Source: Xanthomonas fragariae (lineage in GTDB: Bacteria > Pseudomonadota > Gammaproteobacteria > Xanthomonadales > Xanthomonadaceae). From it: 64,000 nucleotides of DNA. Below are positions 54,687 to 63,808 of this stretch, one piece after another. The stretch covers positions 3,410,001 to 3,474,000 of the forward strand of contig NZ_CP071955.1 in the NCBI RefSeq assembly GCF_017603965.1, written 5' to 3'. Position 1 is the stretch's first letter. Every line of letters starts with the position of its first letter. A model generated the notes under the pieces. That model was not told the DNA's origin, did not search any database, and was given only the letters and a program-made list of their open reading frames with translations. Made by a program: the position numbers and the translations under genes.

Positions 54687-56839
54687 GGGTTCATCTGTTG
54701 TCTAGCACGACGTCTCAATCATGGGCATCAAGACGGAAGCTGCCGCTTTATCTGCAAACGGAAAGCGCAGAGTGCGGTCTCGCATGTGTGGCAATGATTG
54801 CCAACTACCACGGGCATGACGTCGATCTCGCATCCTTACGCCGGCGCTTTGGCGGTTCAATTCGCGGCGTCGGGCTGTCGCACATTATTTCTGTTTGTTC
54901 GCAACTAGGGTTTTCGAGTAAAGCGCTTAGGGCTGCCCCGGAGTATCTCCCCGGCTCCAAATTGCCTTGCATTGCGCACTGGAACATGAATCACTTTGTG
55001 GTTATAGAGCGTGCAGACAGAACAGGCGTAACGGTTCACGATCCAGCGCGTGGCCGCCTTCGACTGAACTACGAAGAAGTGAGTGCGAGTTTCACTGGTG
55101 TACTTTTGGAGTTGACTCCAGAAGCAGGCTTCAGCCCAATCCAGGAACGCCGGCGAATCGGCCTGCGGTTTCTCACCGGTCGAATACGTGGTCTGTTTAA
55201 AAGCGCCGCGCACCTCTTTTTGCTCGCATTCGGTGTCGAGTTAATCGCGCTTGCTATTCCGTTTCAGCTTCAATGGACTATCGATAGCATCATTCCCACA
55301 GGTGACAGCCGTCTATTGATAGTCGCCGCAATAGCATTCGCGATGGCTACATTATTACACTCTCTCCTAACGATCGCACGCGGTTGGCTGGTCAGCTGGC
55401 TCGGGGCTGCAATCAATTCGCAGTGGATTACCCACCTGTTCTCACACTTGCTAAGGCTGCCAACATCCTTCTTTGAAAAGCGCTCTGCCGGGGATATCCT
55501 TACTAGGTTCTCTTCCATCTACGCGATTCAGAACACCCTTTCATCTGCGTTCGTCTCGGCTGTGTTGGACAGCGCGTTCGGATTGTTGGCGCTTGGGATT
55601 CTCGTGTATTACAGTCCTTCTTTTGCGGGAATCGCGCTTGTCGTGATCGTTGCCTACTTTGTAATTAGGCGCGCCATGTTTCGCAAGCTATGGGAGGCAA
55701 ACGAGCAGAACGTGGTTTACATGGCTAGGCAGCAGTCGGAGATCATAGAGTCGATTCGGGGAATTAATTCGATCAGGCTAGCTGGCATTGAGCCGTTACG
55801 GAGGAGCCGTTTATCCGATGCAGCGACAGAGGCTTGCAGGCGGTCAATGGAAGCTCAACGCATTAACGAGACATCATCCGGTATAAATGTTGGGCTTTTT
55901 GGGCTGCAGAAAGTGGTGCTTTTGGCGTATGGTGCCAACCTTGTGGTCTCAGGCCAATTTACGGTCGGCATGTTGGTTTCAGTCATAACTTTTGCTGATC
56001 AGTTTACGACCAAGTCAACGGCATTCATCGATAAGATCAACGAGCTCCAACTTGTAAAAATGCATCTCGAGCGACTGTCGGATATTGCGCTCGAAGAGCC
56101 GCTGCCATTGCCGAAACCATATTCGGGCGAGGCCCTTCTTGACGATTCCATTCGATTTGTTAATGTTGGATTTCGCTACTCTCAAAGTGATCCATGGATA
56201 CTGAGAGGTTTGAGCTTCACGATAAATTCTGGTGAATCCGTTGCCATTGTAGGTAGAAGTGGTTGCGGAAAGTCCACCTTGCTTAAGCTTCTGTTGGGCC
56301 TCGACGTTCCCACCGAGGGACATATAGAGATTGGTGGGCAAAAAATTGATAGTGAAAGCGTGCAGCGAGTTCGAATGGTCATGTCGACCGTTCTTCAGGA
56401 TGATAACTTGTTCGCTGGAACAATAGCCGAAAACATCTCTTTTTTTGACGGTGACGCATCAATTGATCAGATTGTTGACGCCGCAAAGAAGGCGAACATT
56501 CACAACGAGATCTCAAACATGCCGATGGGGTATGAGAGCTTGGTCGGCGACATGGGGAGTGCACTGTCGGGTGGGCAGAAGCAAAGGGTTTTGCTTGCCA
56601 GGGCGCTCTTTAGAAGGCCGCGAATCCTCGTTCTAGATGAGGCGACAAGTCATCTGGACAAGCACTCAGAGCAGATTACCAACGAGCACCTAAGGACGCT
56701 AAACGTCACCAGAGTTGTCGTGGCACATCGTCAGGAAACCATCGACCATGCTGATCGCGTAATTGACCTTACGGCATCCCGCGATGATGGCGAAAGCGAG
56801 CCTCTCTCCAAGGCGGGAAAGGTTGCTGCACGGAACTGA
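54683..56839 (+). CDS. Peptidase C39-containing ABC exporter
   Basis: The 718-residue protein has an N-terminal C39 peptidase (about 20-150) with the catalytic Cys in [20 protein letters not shown], His in [11 protein letters not shown] and Asp in VHDPARG; a six-helix TM domain (about 165-440); and an ABC domain with Walker [10 protein letters not shown], signature [16 protein letters not shown], Walker [13 protein letters not shown] and H-loop VVVAHRQ. It cuts double-glycine leaders and exports the core. The start is TTG at 54683, overlapping the adaptor stop. The TGA stop at 56837-56839 is the first codon of the right IS3 copy, so the original C-terminus may be slightly altered. Confidence 0.9.
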   Translation: MRVHLLSSTTSQSWASRRKLPLYLQTESAECGLACVAMIANYHGHDVDLASLRRRFGGSIRGVGLSHIISVCSQLGFSSKALRAAPEYLPGSKLPCIAHWNMNHFVVIERADRTGVTVHDPARGRLRLNYEEVSASFTGVLLELTPEAGFSPIQERRRIGLRFLTGRIRGLFKSAAHLFLLAFGVELIALAIPFQLQWTIDSIIPTGDSRLLIVAAIAFAMATLLHSLLTIARGWLVSWLGAAINSQWITHLFSHLLRLPTSFFEKRSAGDILTRFSSIYAIQNTLSSAFVSAVLDSAFGLLALGILVYYSPSFAGIALVVIVAYFVIRRAMFRKLWEANEQNVVYMARQQSEIIESIRGINSIRLAGIEPLRRSRLSDAATEACRRSMEAQRINETSSGINVGLFGLQKVVLLAYGANLVVSGQFTVGMLVSVITFADQFTTKSTAFIDKINELQLVKMHLERLSDIALEEPLPLPKPYSGEALLDDSIRFVNVGFRYSQSDPWILRGLSFTINSGESVAIVGRSGCGKSTLLKLLLGLDVPTEGHIEIGGQKIDSESVQRVRMVMSTVLQDDNLFAGTIAENISFFDGDASIDQIVDAAKKANIHNEISNMPMGYESLVGDMGSALSGGQKQRVLLARALFRRPRILVLDEATSHLDKHSEQITNEHLRTLNVTRVVVAHRQETIDHADRVIDLTASRDDGESEPLSKAGKVAARN

Positions 56840-56886
56840 ACCGCCCCGGGATTTCGGGAGGCTCCAACTCTTGAGAAGATGGAGCC

Positions 56887-57207
56887 ATGAGCAAGACGAA
56901 ATATTCACCGGAAGTGCGAGAGCGGGCGGTTCGTCTGGTGCGGGAGCATCAGGGCGAGTACGGCTCGCAGTGGGCGGCGATCGAGTCGATTGCCGGGAAG
57001 ATCGGCTGTTCGGCGCAGACGCTGTGCAACTGGGTGCGTCAGGCCGAGCGTGATGCCGGCAAGCGTCAGGGGCTGACGACGGACGAGCGGACGCGGATGA
57101 AAGCGCTGGAACGCGAAGTGCGCGAGCTGAGGCAAGCCAACGAGATCCTGCGCAAGGCCAGCGCGTATTTTGCCCAGGCCGAGCTCGACCGCCGCTTCAA
57201 GCCCTGA
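56887..57207 (+). CDS. IS3-family OrfA (right copy)
   Basis: The 106-residue protein is nearly identical to the left copy, with one visible difference in the zipper region (RQANEI here, RQDNEI there). It has HTH and coiled-coil segments that bind IS ends and pair with OrfB. Confidence 0.92.
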   Translation: MSKTKYSPEVRERAVRLVREHQGEYGSQWAAIESIAGKIGCSAQTLCNWVRQAERDAGKRQGLTTDERTRMKALEREVRELRQANEILRKASAYFAQAELDRRFKP

Positions 57208-57215
57208 CCACGTTC

Positions 57216-58100
57216 GTGACCGAACATTGCGATGTTCACGGGGTCGAGCCAATCTGCAAGGTGCTGCAGGTTGCCCCGTCGACGTATTACCGCCACGCGC
57301 AGCGGGAAGTGGACGCGAACTTGCGCCCGAAGCGCTGGTGGAAGGACCAGGCGCTGCGCCCGCAGATCCGGCGGGTATGGGAGCAGAACCGACAGGTGTA
57401 CGGGGTGCGCAAGGTCTGGCTGCAGCTCAAGCGCGAGGGCTATGCGGTGGCCCGCTGCACGGTGGAGCGACTGATGGGCGCACTTGGCCTGCGCGGCGTG
57501 GTGCGGGGTAAGGTGGTGAAGACCACGGTCGGCGACAAGCGGCCGTGCCCGCTGGACAAGGTGAACCGGCAGTTCCATGCGCCGTCGCCAAACCGACTGT
57601 GGGTCAGCGACTTCACCTACGTCTCGACCTGGGCCGGGTTCGTGTACGTGGCTTTGGTGATCGACGTGTACGCACGGCGGATTGTGGGCTGGAAGGTGTC
57701 GCAGACGGCGCACACGGACTTCGTGCTGGACGCACTGGAGCAAGCGTTGCATGCGCGGCGGCCCACCGAAGGCGGCCTGATCCACCACTCCGACCGCGGC
57801 GTGCAGTACGTGTCGATCCGCTACACCGCGCGGCTGGCCGACGCCGGGATCGAGCCGTCGGTGGGCAGCGTGGGCGATAGCTACGACAACGCGCTGGCCG
57901 AGACGATCAACGGGTTGTACAAGGCTGAGGTGATCCACTGGCGCTCATGGCGCAATCGCCGGGACGTCGAACTGGCCACCCTGGATTGGGTGGACTGGTA
58001 CAACCACAAGCGATTGCTGGGGTCGATCGGGAACATTCCGCCAGCGGAAGCCGAAGAGGCTTACTATCGACAACAGGCCGGTTACGTCAAAGCGGCGTGA
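57216..58100 (+). CDS. IS3-family transposase OrfB (right copy)
   Basis: The 294-residue protein starts with GTG, with the integrase core DDE residues in VSDFTYVS, HSDRGVQYVS and NALAETINGLYK. It differs from the left copy at about a dozen residues, for example AVARCT for QVARCT and SQTAHTDFV for SPTAQTDLV. Confidence 0.93.
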   Translation: MTEHCDVHGVEPICKVLQVAPSTYYRHAQREVDANLRPKRWWKDQALRPQIRRVWEQNRQVYGVRKVWLQLKREGYAVARCTVERLMGALGLRGVVRGKVVKTTVGDKRPCPLDKVNRQFHAPSPNRLWVSDFTYVSTWAGFVYVALVIDVYARRIVGWKVSQTAHTDFVLDALEQALHARRPTEGGLIHHSDRGVQYVSIRYTARLADAGIEPSVGSVGDSYDNALAETINGLYKAEVIHWRSWRNRRDVELATLDWVDWYNHKRLLGSIGNIPPAEAEEAYYRQQAGYVKAA

Positions 58101-58139
58101 CTCAAACCAAACGGCCTCCCAACTTCCCGGGGCGGTTCA

Positions 58140-58572
58140 GCACGGCATTTTCATAGCGTTGCAGTTCTTCTTGCGTGGATACTAGCTCGCGCCGGTAATA
58201 CCCCAGCACCGCCCAGCCAACGAGAAGCACCAGCAGTAGAATCGCGCCTGCGGCACCGAACCACATCCATACCGTCTTGTTCGCCTTTTGCAGTTGCGCA
58301 GACGTGGCCGATACGTCGCGGTCGTACTGCGCCGCGACGGGAGCCACCGCGTTCCTGGCTTCCTTGGCGATCTGGGAACTGGCATCGCCGACAATGCCAT
58401 CAACCCGGCGATGTACCTGTGCGACTTCGCTTTGTAGCGACTGCATCCGCTGATCGAAAGCGGCTTGCATGCGCGCTTCGCGCTGCTCGAATTTTGCCAT
58501 CAGCGCGGATTGCAGCTTGAGCGTGTTCTGCAACGACGACAAAAGTTCCGACAGTTGGTTCTCGCTAGACAT
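58140..58572 (-). pseudogene. N-terminal part of the split coiled-coil/TM gene
   Basis: From ATG 58572 (MSSENQLSELLSSLQNTLKL) the frame gives a coiled coil, a TM helix ([20 protein letters not shown]) and a linker ending LQRYENAV, where the composite transposon begins. It is a close relative of the intact protein at 24107-24694. The other part of the gene is at 49162-49302. The gene lies 24 bp after the toxin-like pseudogene. Confidence 0.88.
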
Positions 58573-58746
58573 GAATGGCCTCAGTGATGGTGGGAGTTAG
58601 CGTGTCATCACTGGGCCCTGTACTTGGCGGGCCATCTCTTGCTGCTGGAGTTCTTGCCTTTGCTCGAAGGCCACCAGCTCGCGCCCCCATTGCTCATACG
58701 CTTGCACCAGCTGCGATTGCTCGATCTGGGCATTTACCCGGGCGAA

Positions 58747-59789
58747 TTCAACTCTGATTCGCAACGCTGTTAAGGACCTCCTCGGAGAAGACTTCGAGGG
58801 GCGTTTTGAATCCGAGTATCTTGCGCGGACGATTGTAGAGCCGCTGCTCGATCCATCGTAGGTGCGCATCGGCGATGGTGCTGAAATCGGTCTGTCGTGG
58901 CAAGTACTGGCGCGTCAACCCGTTGGCATTTTCGTTGCTGCCTCGCTGCCATGCGCAGTACGGATCTGCAAAGTAGAAATCACTCTGCAGGCAGGCTGCA
59001 ATGAGCCGATGGTCAGCAAACTCCTTGCCATTGTCGGCGGTGAGGGTGTGCACCGTGTGGCGTAGGCGGCCCAGGCGCTGGACGATGGCGTTGCGTACGT
59101 TCTCGGCGGTGCCGTCAGGCGAGTAAGCCAGCAGATGCAGGCGACTGCGGCGTTCGGTCATGCTGACCACCACGGCCTTTCCGTGTGAGGCCCTGATGGT
59201 ATCCAGCTCCCAGTCACCGATGCGGCTGCGTTGCTCCACCACGCTTGGGCGCTGTGTCCAGCTGCGCCGATGTGTCAGCTGCCCGCGGCCATCGCGCACG
59301 CCCCGCCGCCGGCGCTTGCGGCGGCGCTTGCGTCGATGCGTGAACAACTGACCACCGCGCTTCTGGTCGGCGTAGATGTGCCGATAGATCCATTCGTGAC
59401 TGGCCAAGCCGGTGCGACCGGCAATCTGTTCCGGGCTGAAGTCCTCGCCCAGCAAGATCTCGATCTGTGCGATGCGCTCAGCGTCGATGCGTGGACGCCG
59501 GCTGGCCCGTGTGCGCCGATGCTCACTGAGGCGCTGCGCGTGATCTGGCAGATACTGCCGAGCGTGCTGATTGCGGCGCAGTTCGCGGCTGATCGTGCTG
59601 GGCGCGCGCTCCAACACACTGGCGATGGCACGCATCGACATGCCGGTTTCATATAACGCATGTAGACGGTATCGTTCTGCTAGGTCCAGGCGGCTGGATG
59701 ACATGGGCAACTCCACTTGGCGGTGAAGTCGTTCAGGTCAGGTCGCCTGGACCACTTCACAACCGTTGGTGTTGCGAATCAGAGTTGAA
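58747..59789 (-). mobile_element. IS30-family insertion sequence (about 1.04 kb)
   Basis: The ends TTCAACTCTGATTCGCAAC (58747 on) and GTTGCGAATCAGAGTTGAA (to 59789) are perfect inverted repeats; outer bases GGGCG may extend them. The element splits the toxin-like gene. It resembles the IS1112-type elements common in Xanthomonas; the name is not certain. Confidence 0.88.
58748..59704 (-). CDS. IS30-family transposase
   Basis: The 318-residue protein starts MSSSRLDLAERYRLHALYET (ATG at 59704), with the IS30 HTH (MSMRAIASVLERAPSTISRE) and a DDE core: DWELDTIRASHGKAVVVSMT, LTADNGKEFADH and RGSNENANGLTRQYLPR. The stop lies inside the left inverted repeat. All catalytic parts are present. Confidence 0.93.
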   Translation of the reverse strand: MSSSRLDLAERYRLHALYETGMSMRAIASVLERAPSTISRELRRNQHARQYLPDHAQRLSEHRRTRASRRPRIDAERIAQIEILLGEDFSPEQIAGRTGLASHEWIYRHIYADQKRGGQLFTHRRKRRRKRRRRGVRDGRGQLTHRRSWTQRPSVVEQRSRIGDWELDTIRASHGKAVVVSMTERRSRLHLLAYSPDGTAENVRNAIVQRLGRLRHTVHTLTADNGKEFADHRLIAACLQSDFYFADPYCAWQRGSNENANGLTRQYLPRQTDFSTIADAHLRWIEQRLYNRPRKILGFKTPLEVFSEEVLNSVANQS

Positions 59790-60699
59790 GCCGCCCCGAG
59801 AAATCGTAACGTCGTCGTCAGCGAGCAGCGCGGCGGCCAGTCGGTCGAGGTCTGGATCGCCGGTACTGAAAGCCTGCTTGCCTTGCTGCATTCCGTCAGG
59901 TTTTGCGTTATAGCTGCTATCGAAATAGCCTGATCGAGATTTTTCCTTCTCGTTAGGATCAAGGGGGACAACGGGCTCGCCCGAGTGGGGAGGCTTGATC
60001 TTTCGATCATCGTCATCACGCCACTAGCTTGCCGTCGAACGAATAGCCACTCCGGTTGGAGGCTAGACCAACGTCCTGATACAGGTTTTCGCCAAAATTG
60101 GGCGCGTCCACCTGCTGCCCATTCTTGTCTAGCGGCAGCGATGGTTTTATGTCTGCCGCTTTCAACAAAAGGCCTGTCACGCCGTTGCTGTTGTTGTACA
60201 GCGGCGAATATTCGAGCTTGGCGTCGTCAATTTGCTGCCCTGCCGTCAGGGCCGAATGCAGCCTCTTTTCAAGCTCTTGATCCGTCCCTTTCCAGACGAC
60301 CGCACGCTCATGCTTTTCGCCCGGAAGCGGCCAGTCAGCGGCGACTTTCTTCCGAACTACAATCTGCCCTTCAGGGTCTCTGACGAGTGAGGGGTCATTG
60401 GGGTCAGCTTGATCTTTAGGTAACGGACGGTCGGGGCCATTCGGTTGTTTTTGATAGACGGCGGTGTATGGGGGAATGTAAGGGTCAGAGTCAAAACGAA
60501 TGCTGCCAAAGTTGTCGGAGCCCAGCAGCGTGCTTCCCGCAAAATTGGCAAGATCATTGCCTTCCGCACGCGCATCCGGGCCACCGCGCAGGACGGTTTG
60601 ACTGCCGTCCGATCGCTCGAAGAGAAGATAGGTATGCCGCTGATCGATGCCGACTGGGCTTGCCCCCACGATGATTTTGGCTTGGTCGTCTGGCATTTC

Positions 60700-61122
60700 T
60701 TACTCCTCACGGTCTCCAAGCGACCGCGACGCTCGGAAGTTGCTGACTGTAGAGCCATCTCTTGAATTCAGTGTCACGGTCCATGCGTCTGGCTTACGTG
60801 GTGGTGGCACAAATCGCAGCTTTGGTGGCGGGATTAGATAAAAGCAAACCACAGACGACTGCGCGTCAAGCGATAGGGGCATTGTCGCCTCACAAGTAAA
60901 GCCCGACGCCGTGAGCTTCTGTACTGCGTCCGCAATGGCAGTGCTCGGAGTGATCCAAGCTGCAAGCTGTGCTTTGGCGTCGGCGACGGATTGCATTGGC
61001 TTGAAAACATCGGAACCGGGCTCATCGGCATCACTCATAGCGGTGCATCCTGTCGCAGTTGATAGGGAAGCCAAAAAAAGCAGGAGGGGTCTGAAAAAGC
61101 CTGTAGTCGGTCTATGCACCAT
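60700..61122 (-). CDS. Putative lipoprotein upstream of the toxin-like gene
   Basis: The 140-residue precursor starts MVHRPTTGFFRPLLLFLASL and has a lipobox-like STATGC. The mature part is small and soluble, with one internal cysteine pair (FTCEATMP, SVVCFYL). Its stop is 3 bp before the ATG of the toxin-like gene, so the two are coupled. Lipoproteins directly upstream of antibacterial toxins often serve as periplasmic immunity; that is an inference here. Confidence 0.7.
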   Translation of the reverse strand: MVHRPTTGFFRPLLLFLASLSTATGCTAMSDADEPGSDVFKPMQSVADAKAQLAAWITPSTAIADAVQKLTASGFTCEATMPLSLDAQSSVVCFYLIPPPKLRFVPPPRKPDAWTVTLNSRDGSTVSNFRASRSLGDREE

Positions 61123-61224
61123 AGCCCACCATCCCTATGTGAATACCTGATCCAAGGATACGATGAAATGCTAAGTTCTGGCATTGAGCGCCGGATTCCA
61201 GGGAGCCCATGTGTGAAGTTGACG

Positions 61225-61398
61225 TTAAAACGCCTTCCCGCACCATAGCGAACCGCACGCCTCGCCACGTCTTAGCCCTACAGCCCTGATGCGATCAAGA
61301 ATGACCTCCACGCGAGCCGGATATTTTGATTGATTATGTTTAAGCGATTCCACAAGCAACGAAGTGAGGTAAATTTCGATGACCGGCTCATAGTCCAT
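61225..61398 (-). CDS. Possible small protein, 57 residues
   Basis: A frame from ATG 61398 reads MDYEPVIEIYLTSLLVESLK and ends CGSLWCGKAF. It has a plausible helical N-terminus but no recognised family and no clear ribosome site. The rest of 61123-61504 shows nothing else. Confidence 0.3.
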   Translation of the reverse strand: MDYEPVIEIYLTSLLVESLKHNQSKYPARVEVILDRIRAVGLRRGEACGSLWCGKAF

Positions 61399-61504
61399 GG
61401 GCTTGGCGCACCGAGTCCTTCGATCCGCCAAGCCCTGCCTTCGTCGGGGATACCTTGATGGGCGGCATGCATTTGGACATCGCTCCATTCTGACCTAGCG
61501 ACGT

Positions 61505-62560
61505 TCATCCCAATGGAGCGATGTATATTTCTGAGTCAGCGTTGGAATTCACAGCGACGCCAGCGTCGGCCGCCTGCCGATCGGCGTGATACGACGAGCG
61601 CACCATCGGCCCGGAGGCGACATGGCTGAAGCCGAGCGCATTGCCGTACTCCTCCAGCGCCTTGTACTCCTCCGGCGTCCAGTAACGCATCACCGGGTGA
61701 TGGTGCGGGGTCGGCTGCAGGTACTGGCCAATCGTGATCATGTCCACATCGTGCGCGCGCAGGTCGCGCAAGGTGGCCTGCACCTGCTCCATCGTCTCGC
61801 CCAGGCCGAGCATGATGCCGGACTTGGTAGCGATGGACGGATGCTGCGCCTTGAAGCGCTGCAGCAGGGTTAGCGACCACTGATAGTCGGCGCCTGGACG
61901 CACGTTCGGGTACAGATCCGGCACGGTTTCGATGTTGTGGTTGAACACGTCCGGCGGGCTCAGCGCCAGGATCTCCAGCGCGCGGTCCATGCGGCCCTTG
62001 CCGCGGAAATCCGGGGTCAGGATCTCGATGCGGGTCTTGGGCGAGCTAACGCGAATCGCCGCAATGCAATCGACGAAATGCTGCGCACCACCGTCGCGCA
62101 GATCGTCGCGATCCACGCTGGTCACCACCACATACTTCAAGCCCATGTCGGCAACGGTCGTCGCCAGGCTCGTCGGCTCGCTGGCGTCCGGTGGCTTGGG
62201 CCGGCCGTGTGCCACGTCGCAGAACGAGCAGCGCCGCGTACACACCTCGCCCAGAATCATGAAGGTGGCGGTGCCGTGGCTGAAACACTCGTGGATATTC
62301 GGGCAGCTGGCTTCTTCGCACACCGTGACCAGGCGGTTTTCGCGCAGCTTGGCCTTGAGGTTCTGCACCGCGTTGCCGGAAGGGATTCGCACGCGAATCC
62401 ACGACGGCTTGCGCAGCACCGGCGCATCGACGAACTGCACCGGCGAGCGATTGATCTTGTCGCCACCGATCTGCTTGACGCCGGTCTGCAGGGGCGCAGA
62501 CGCGGCGGTATCGCCGGAGACGACCTGCAAGGGGATGGAACGGGCGGTAGGCTGGGTCAT
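61505..62560 (-). CDS. lipA: Lipoyl synthase
   Basis: The 351-residue radical SAM enzyme has both Fe-S clusters: the auxiliary set [12 protein letters not shown] and the radical SAM set [10 protein letters not shown], followed by [15 protein letters not shown] and [11 protein letters not shown], and the C-terminal RSSYHAD with the RSSY serine that ligates the auxiliary cluster. It inserts two sulfurs into octanoyl groups on lipoyl domains. MTQPTARS at 62560 is the start; it follows lipB by 13 bp. Confidence 0.97.
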   Translation of the reverse strand: MTQPTARSIPLQVVSGDTAASAPLQTGVKQIGGDKINRSPVQFVDAPVLRKPSWIRVRIPSGNAVQNLKAKLRENRLVTVCEEASCPNIHECFSHGTATFMILGEVCTRRCSFCDVAHGRPKPPDASEPTSLATTVADMGLKYVVVTSVDRDDLRDGGAQHFVDCIAAIRVSSPKTRIEILTPDFRGKGRMDRALEILALSPPDVFNHNIETVPDLYPNVRPGADYQWSLTLLQRFKAQHPSIATKSGIMLGLGETMEQVQATLRDLRAHDVDMITIGQYLQPTPHHHPVMRYWTPEEYKALEEYGNALGFSHVASGPMVRSSYHADRQAADAGVAVNSNADSEIYIAPLG

Positions 62561-62573
62561 GGATAAGGGGCGC

Positions 62574-63272
62574 TCAGGCCAGAAGCGAAAGGTCAGGCAA
62601 CGCGTAACCGGGCTGCAACACGAGACCGAGCTGGCGCGCCAGCTGATCGAGCAGCACCGCCTTGACGGCGTCCATCCCGGAGGGGCCACCCAATTCTAGC
62701 ACCGAGGTCACCTGCAGGCCCTCGTAGCCGCACGGGTTGATGCGGTGAAAAGGCTCCAGGTCCATCGCCACGTTGAACGAAAGCCCGTGGAAAGCGCAGC
62801 CGCGCCGCACCCGGATACCAAGCGCGGCGATCTTGGCCCCACCGACATACACGCCGGGCGCGCCGTCGCGGCGCTCGGCGACGATGTTCCATTCGTCCAA
62901 GGTGTCGATCAGCGCCTGCTCGATCTTGCACACGTAATGGCGCACACCAATCTTGAGCCGGCGCAGATCCAGCAGGGGATAGACCACCAACTGACCGGGG
63001 CCGTGATAGGTGACCTGACCGCCGCGATCAACCTGCAGCACCGGAATCTCGCCCGGCGCCAATACGTGTTCGGGCCTGCCCGCCTGGCCGAGTGTAAACA
63101 CCGGCGTATGCTCTAGCACCCATAGTTCGTCGGCGGTGTGCGCATCACGCGCATCGGTGAAACGCTGCATCGCACGCCACACCGGCGCGTACTCCTGCCG
63201 ACCGAGATCGCGTAGTTGTGCCGGCAGGCTCGAGACGGCTCTAAGCGCTGGCTCGGCCGCTACAGCGTCCAC
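62574..63272 (-). CDS. lipB: Octanoyl-[ACP]:protein octanoyltransferase
   Basis: The 232-residue enzyme has the LipB motifs [17 protein letters not shown], the lysine in [15 protein letters not shown] and the [22 protein letters not shown] segment with the catalytic Cys. It moves octanoate from ACP to lipoyl domains. The GTG start overlaps the end of the DUF493 gene by 13 bp. The row DUF493-lipB-lipA is a standard arrangement. Confidence 0.95.
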   Translation of the reverse strand: MDAVAAEPALRAVSSLPAQLRDLGRQEYAPVWRAMQRFTDARDAHTADELWVLEHTPVFTLGQAGRPEHVLAPGEIPVLQVDRGGQVTYHGPGQLVVYPLLDLRRLKIGVRHYVCKIEQALIDTLDEWNIVAERRDGAPGVYVGGAKIAALGIRVRRGCAFHGLSFNVAMDLEPFHRINPCGYEGLQVTSVLELGGPSGMDAVKAVLLDQLARQLGLVLQPGYALPDLSLLA

Positions 63273-63538
63273 TTCACTTCCGGGTGGTCGCGCAGGGCCT
63301 GATGGGCCGCGTCGAACTGCTCGCGGCTATCGGCACGAAAGCCGATCTTGACCGAGACATATTTGCCGCTGGACGAATGCTTCCAGCTGATGCTGTCTTC
63401 CAGCAACTCCACGCCGGTAACGGTGAGCAGACGTGGAAGTTCGGTTTCCAGCCCGCGTTCGGCCGTGCCCATGGCGCTGAGCTCGAAGGTGCCGGGAAAT
63501 TGAAAGCCTTGATCGGGGTGGTCGGTGCTGATTTCCAT
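63260..63538 (-). CDS. ybeD: DUF493/YbeD-family protein
   Basis: The 92-residue protein fits Ybe[14 protein letters not shown] at the start, then [20 protein letters not shown] and the ending DHPEVKWTL. YbeD has an ACT-like regulatory fold and usually lies before lipB, suggesting a role in lipoate metabolism that is not proven. It overlaps lipB by 13 bp. Confidence 0.93.
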   Translation of the reverse strand: MEISTDHPDQGFQFPGTFELSAMGTAERGLETELPRLLTVTGVELLEDSISWKHSSSGKYVSVKIGFRADSREQFDAAHQALRDHPEVKWTL

Positions 63539-63651
63539 CTATCCATTATTGGGTCGGTGGTGGATAAACCCAAGCTCTGCCCAGCCAATCGATGAGATTG
63601 CCTGGGCCTTGATCATGTGGGGAATCCAAACTTTTTACAAAGTTACGCAGT

Positions 63652-63685
63652 TACATTGCTGGGTCAAATACATTGCTGGGTCAAA
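63652..63685. repeat. Exact 17-bp tandem duplication
   Basis: TACATTGCTGGGTCAAA occurs twice in a row in the 270-bp gap between ybeD and the lpxR-like gene. The gap otherwise holds the divergent promoters and no gene. Confidence 0.85.
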
Positions 63686-63808
63686 CAAATCTACATGTGA
63701 ATGGTGTTTTGCACAGAATGAGGCAGCTGCGGAACACTTCACGCGGCGCAGCAGCGACCGCAGGCACCTTTGCTGAACACCGCCCCTCCTCAACTCTCCA
63801 GGCCCTCC

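Larger units (their letters stand above)
49303..58139. mobile_element. Composite transposon (8.8 kb) carrying a graspetide-type RiPP cluster
   Basis: Two IS3-family copies in inverted orientation (49303-50605 and 56837-58139, 1303 bp each) form the ends. The 4-bp sequence GCAC occurs directly outside both (49299-49302 and 58140-58143), and the flanks are two halves of one gene. The inner DNA (50606-56836) is clearly lower in GC than its surroundings and uses more A/T-ending codons. Cargo: DUF6624-like protein, ATP-grasp ligase, precursor peptide, HlyD protein, C39 ABC exporter. The two IS copies differ at several residues, so they are not a very recent duplication. Confidence 0.88.
56837..58139 (+). 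mobile_element. IS3-family element, right copy of the composite
   Basis: The element has ends TGAACCGCCCCGGGATTTCG and CCCGGGGCGGTTCA and the same length (1303 bp) as the left copy, in the opposite orientation. orfA is 56887-57207 and orfB 57216-58100; both are complete. Confidence 0.93.
58597..60696 (-). pseudogene. Toxin-like gene with shared tail, broken by a frameshift and an IS30 element
   Basis: The first part (60696-60016) starts MPDDQAKIIVGASPVGIDQR and has a conserved-looking domain with DPYIPPYTAVYQKQPNG and KLEYSPLYNNSNGVTGLLLK, ending in a stop at 60016. A shift of one base continues the protein as DDDDRKIKPPHSGEPVVPLD and later GDPDLDRLAAALLADDD up to the IS30 edge at 59790. After the IS30 element the frame resumes FARVNAQIEQSQLVQAYEQ and ends EMARQVQGPVMTR at 58597. 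The DP-x-LDR start and QGPV-x-TR end match the tail of the nuclease toxin at 25644. The N-terminal domain is of unknown activity. Confidence 0.72.

Noticed and set aside
49303..58139. Two independent IS3 insertions rather than a composite
   Set aside because: Independent insertions would leave separate duplications around each copy; only the outer GCAC pair is shared, and the flanks are halves of one gene.
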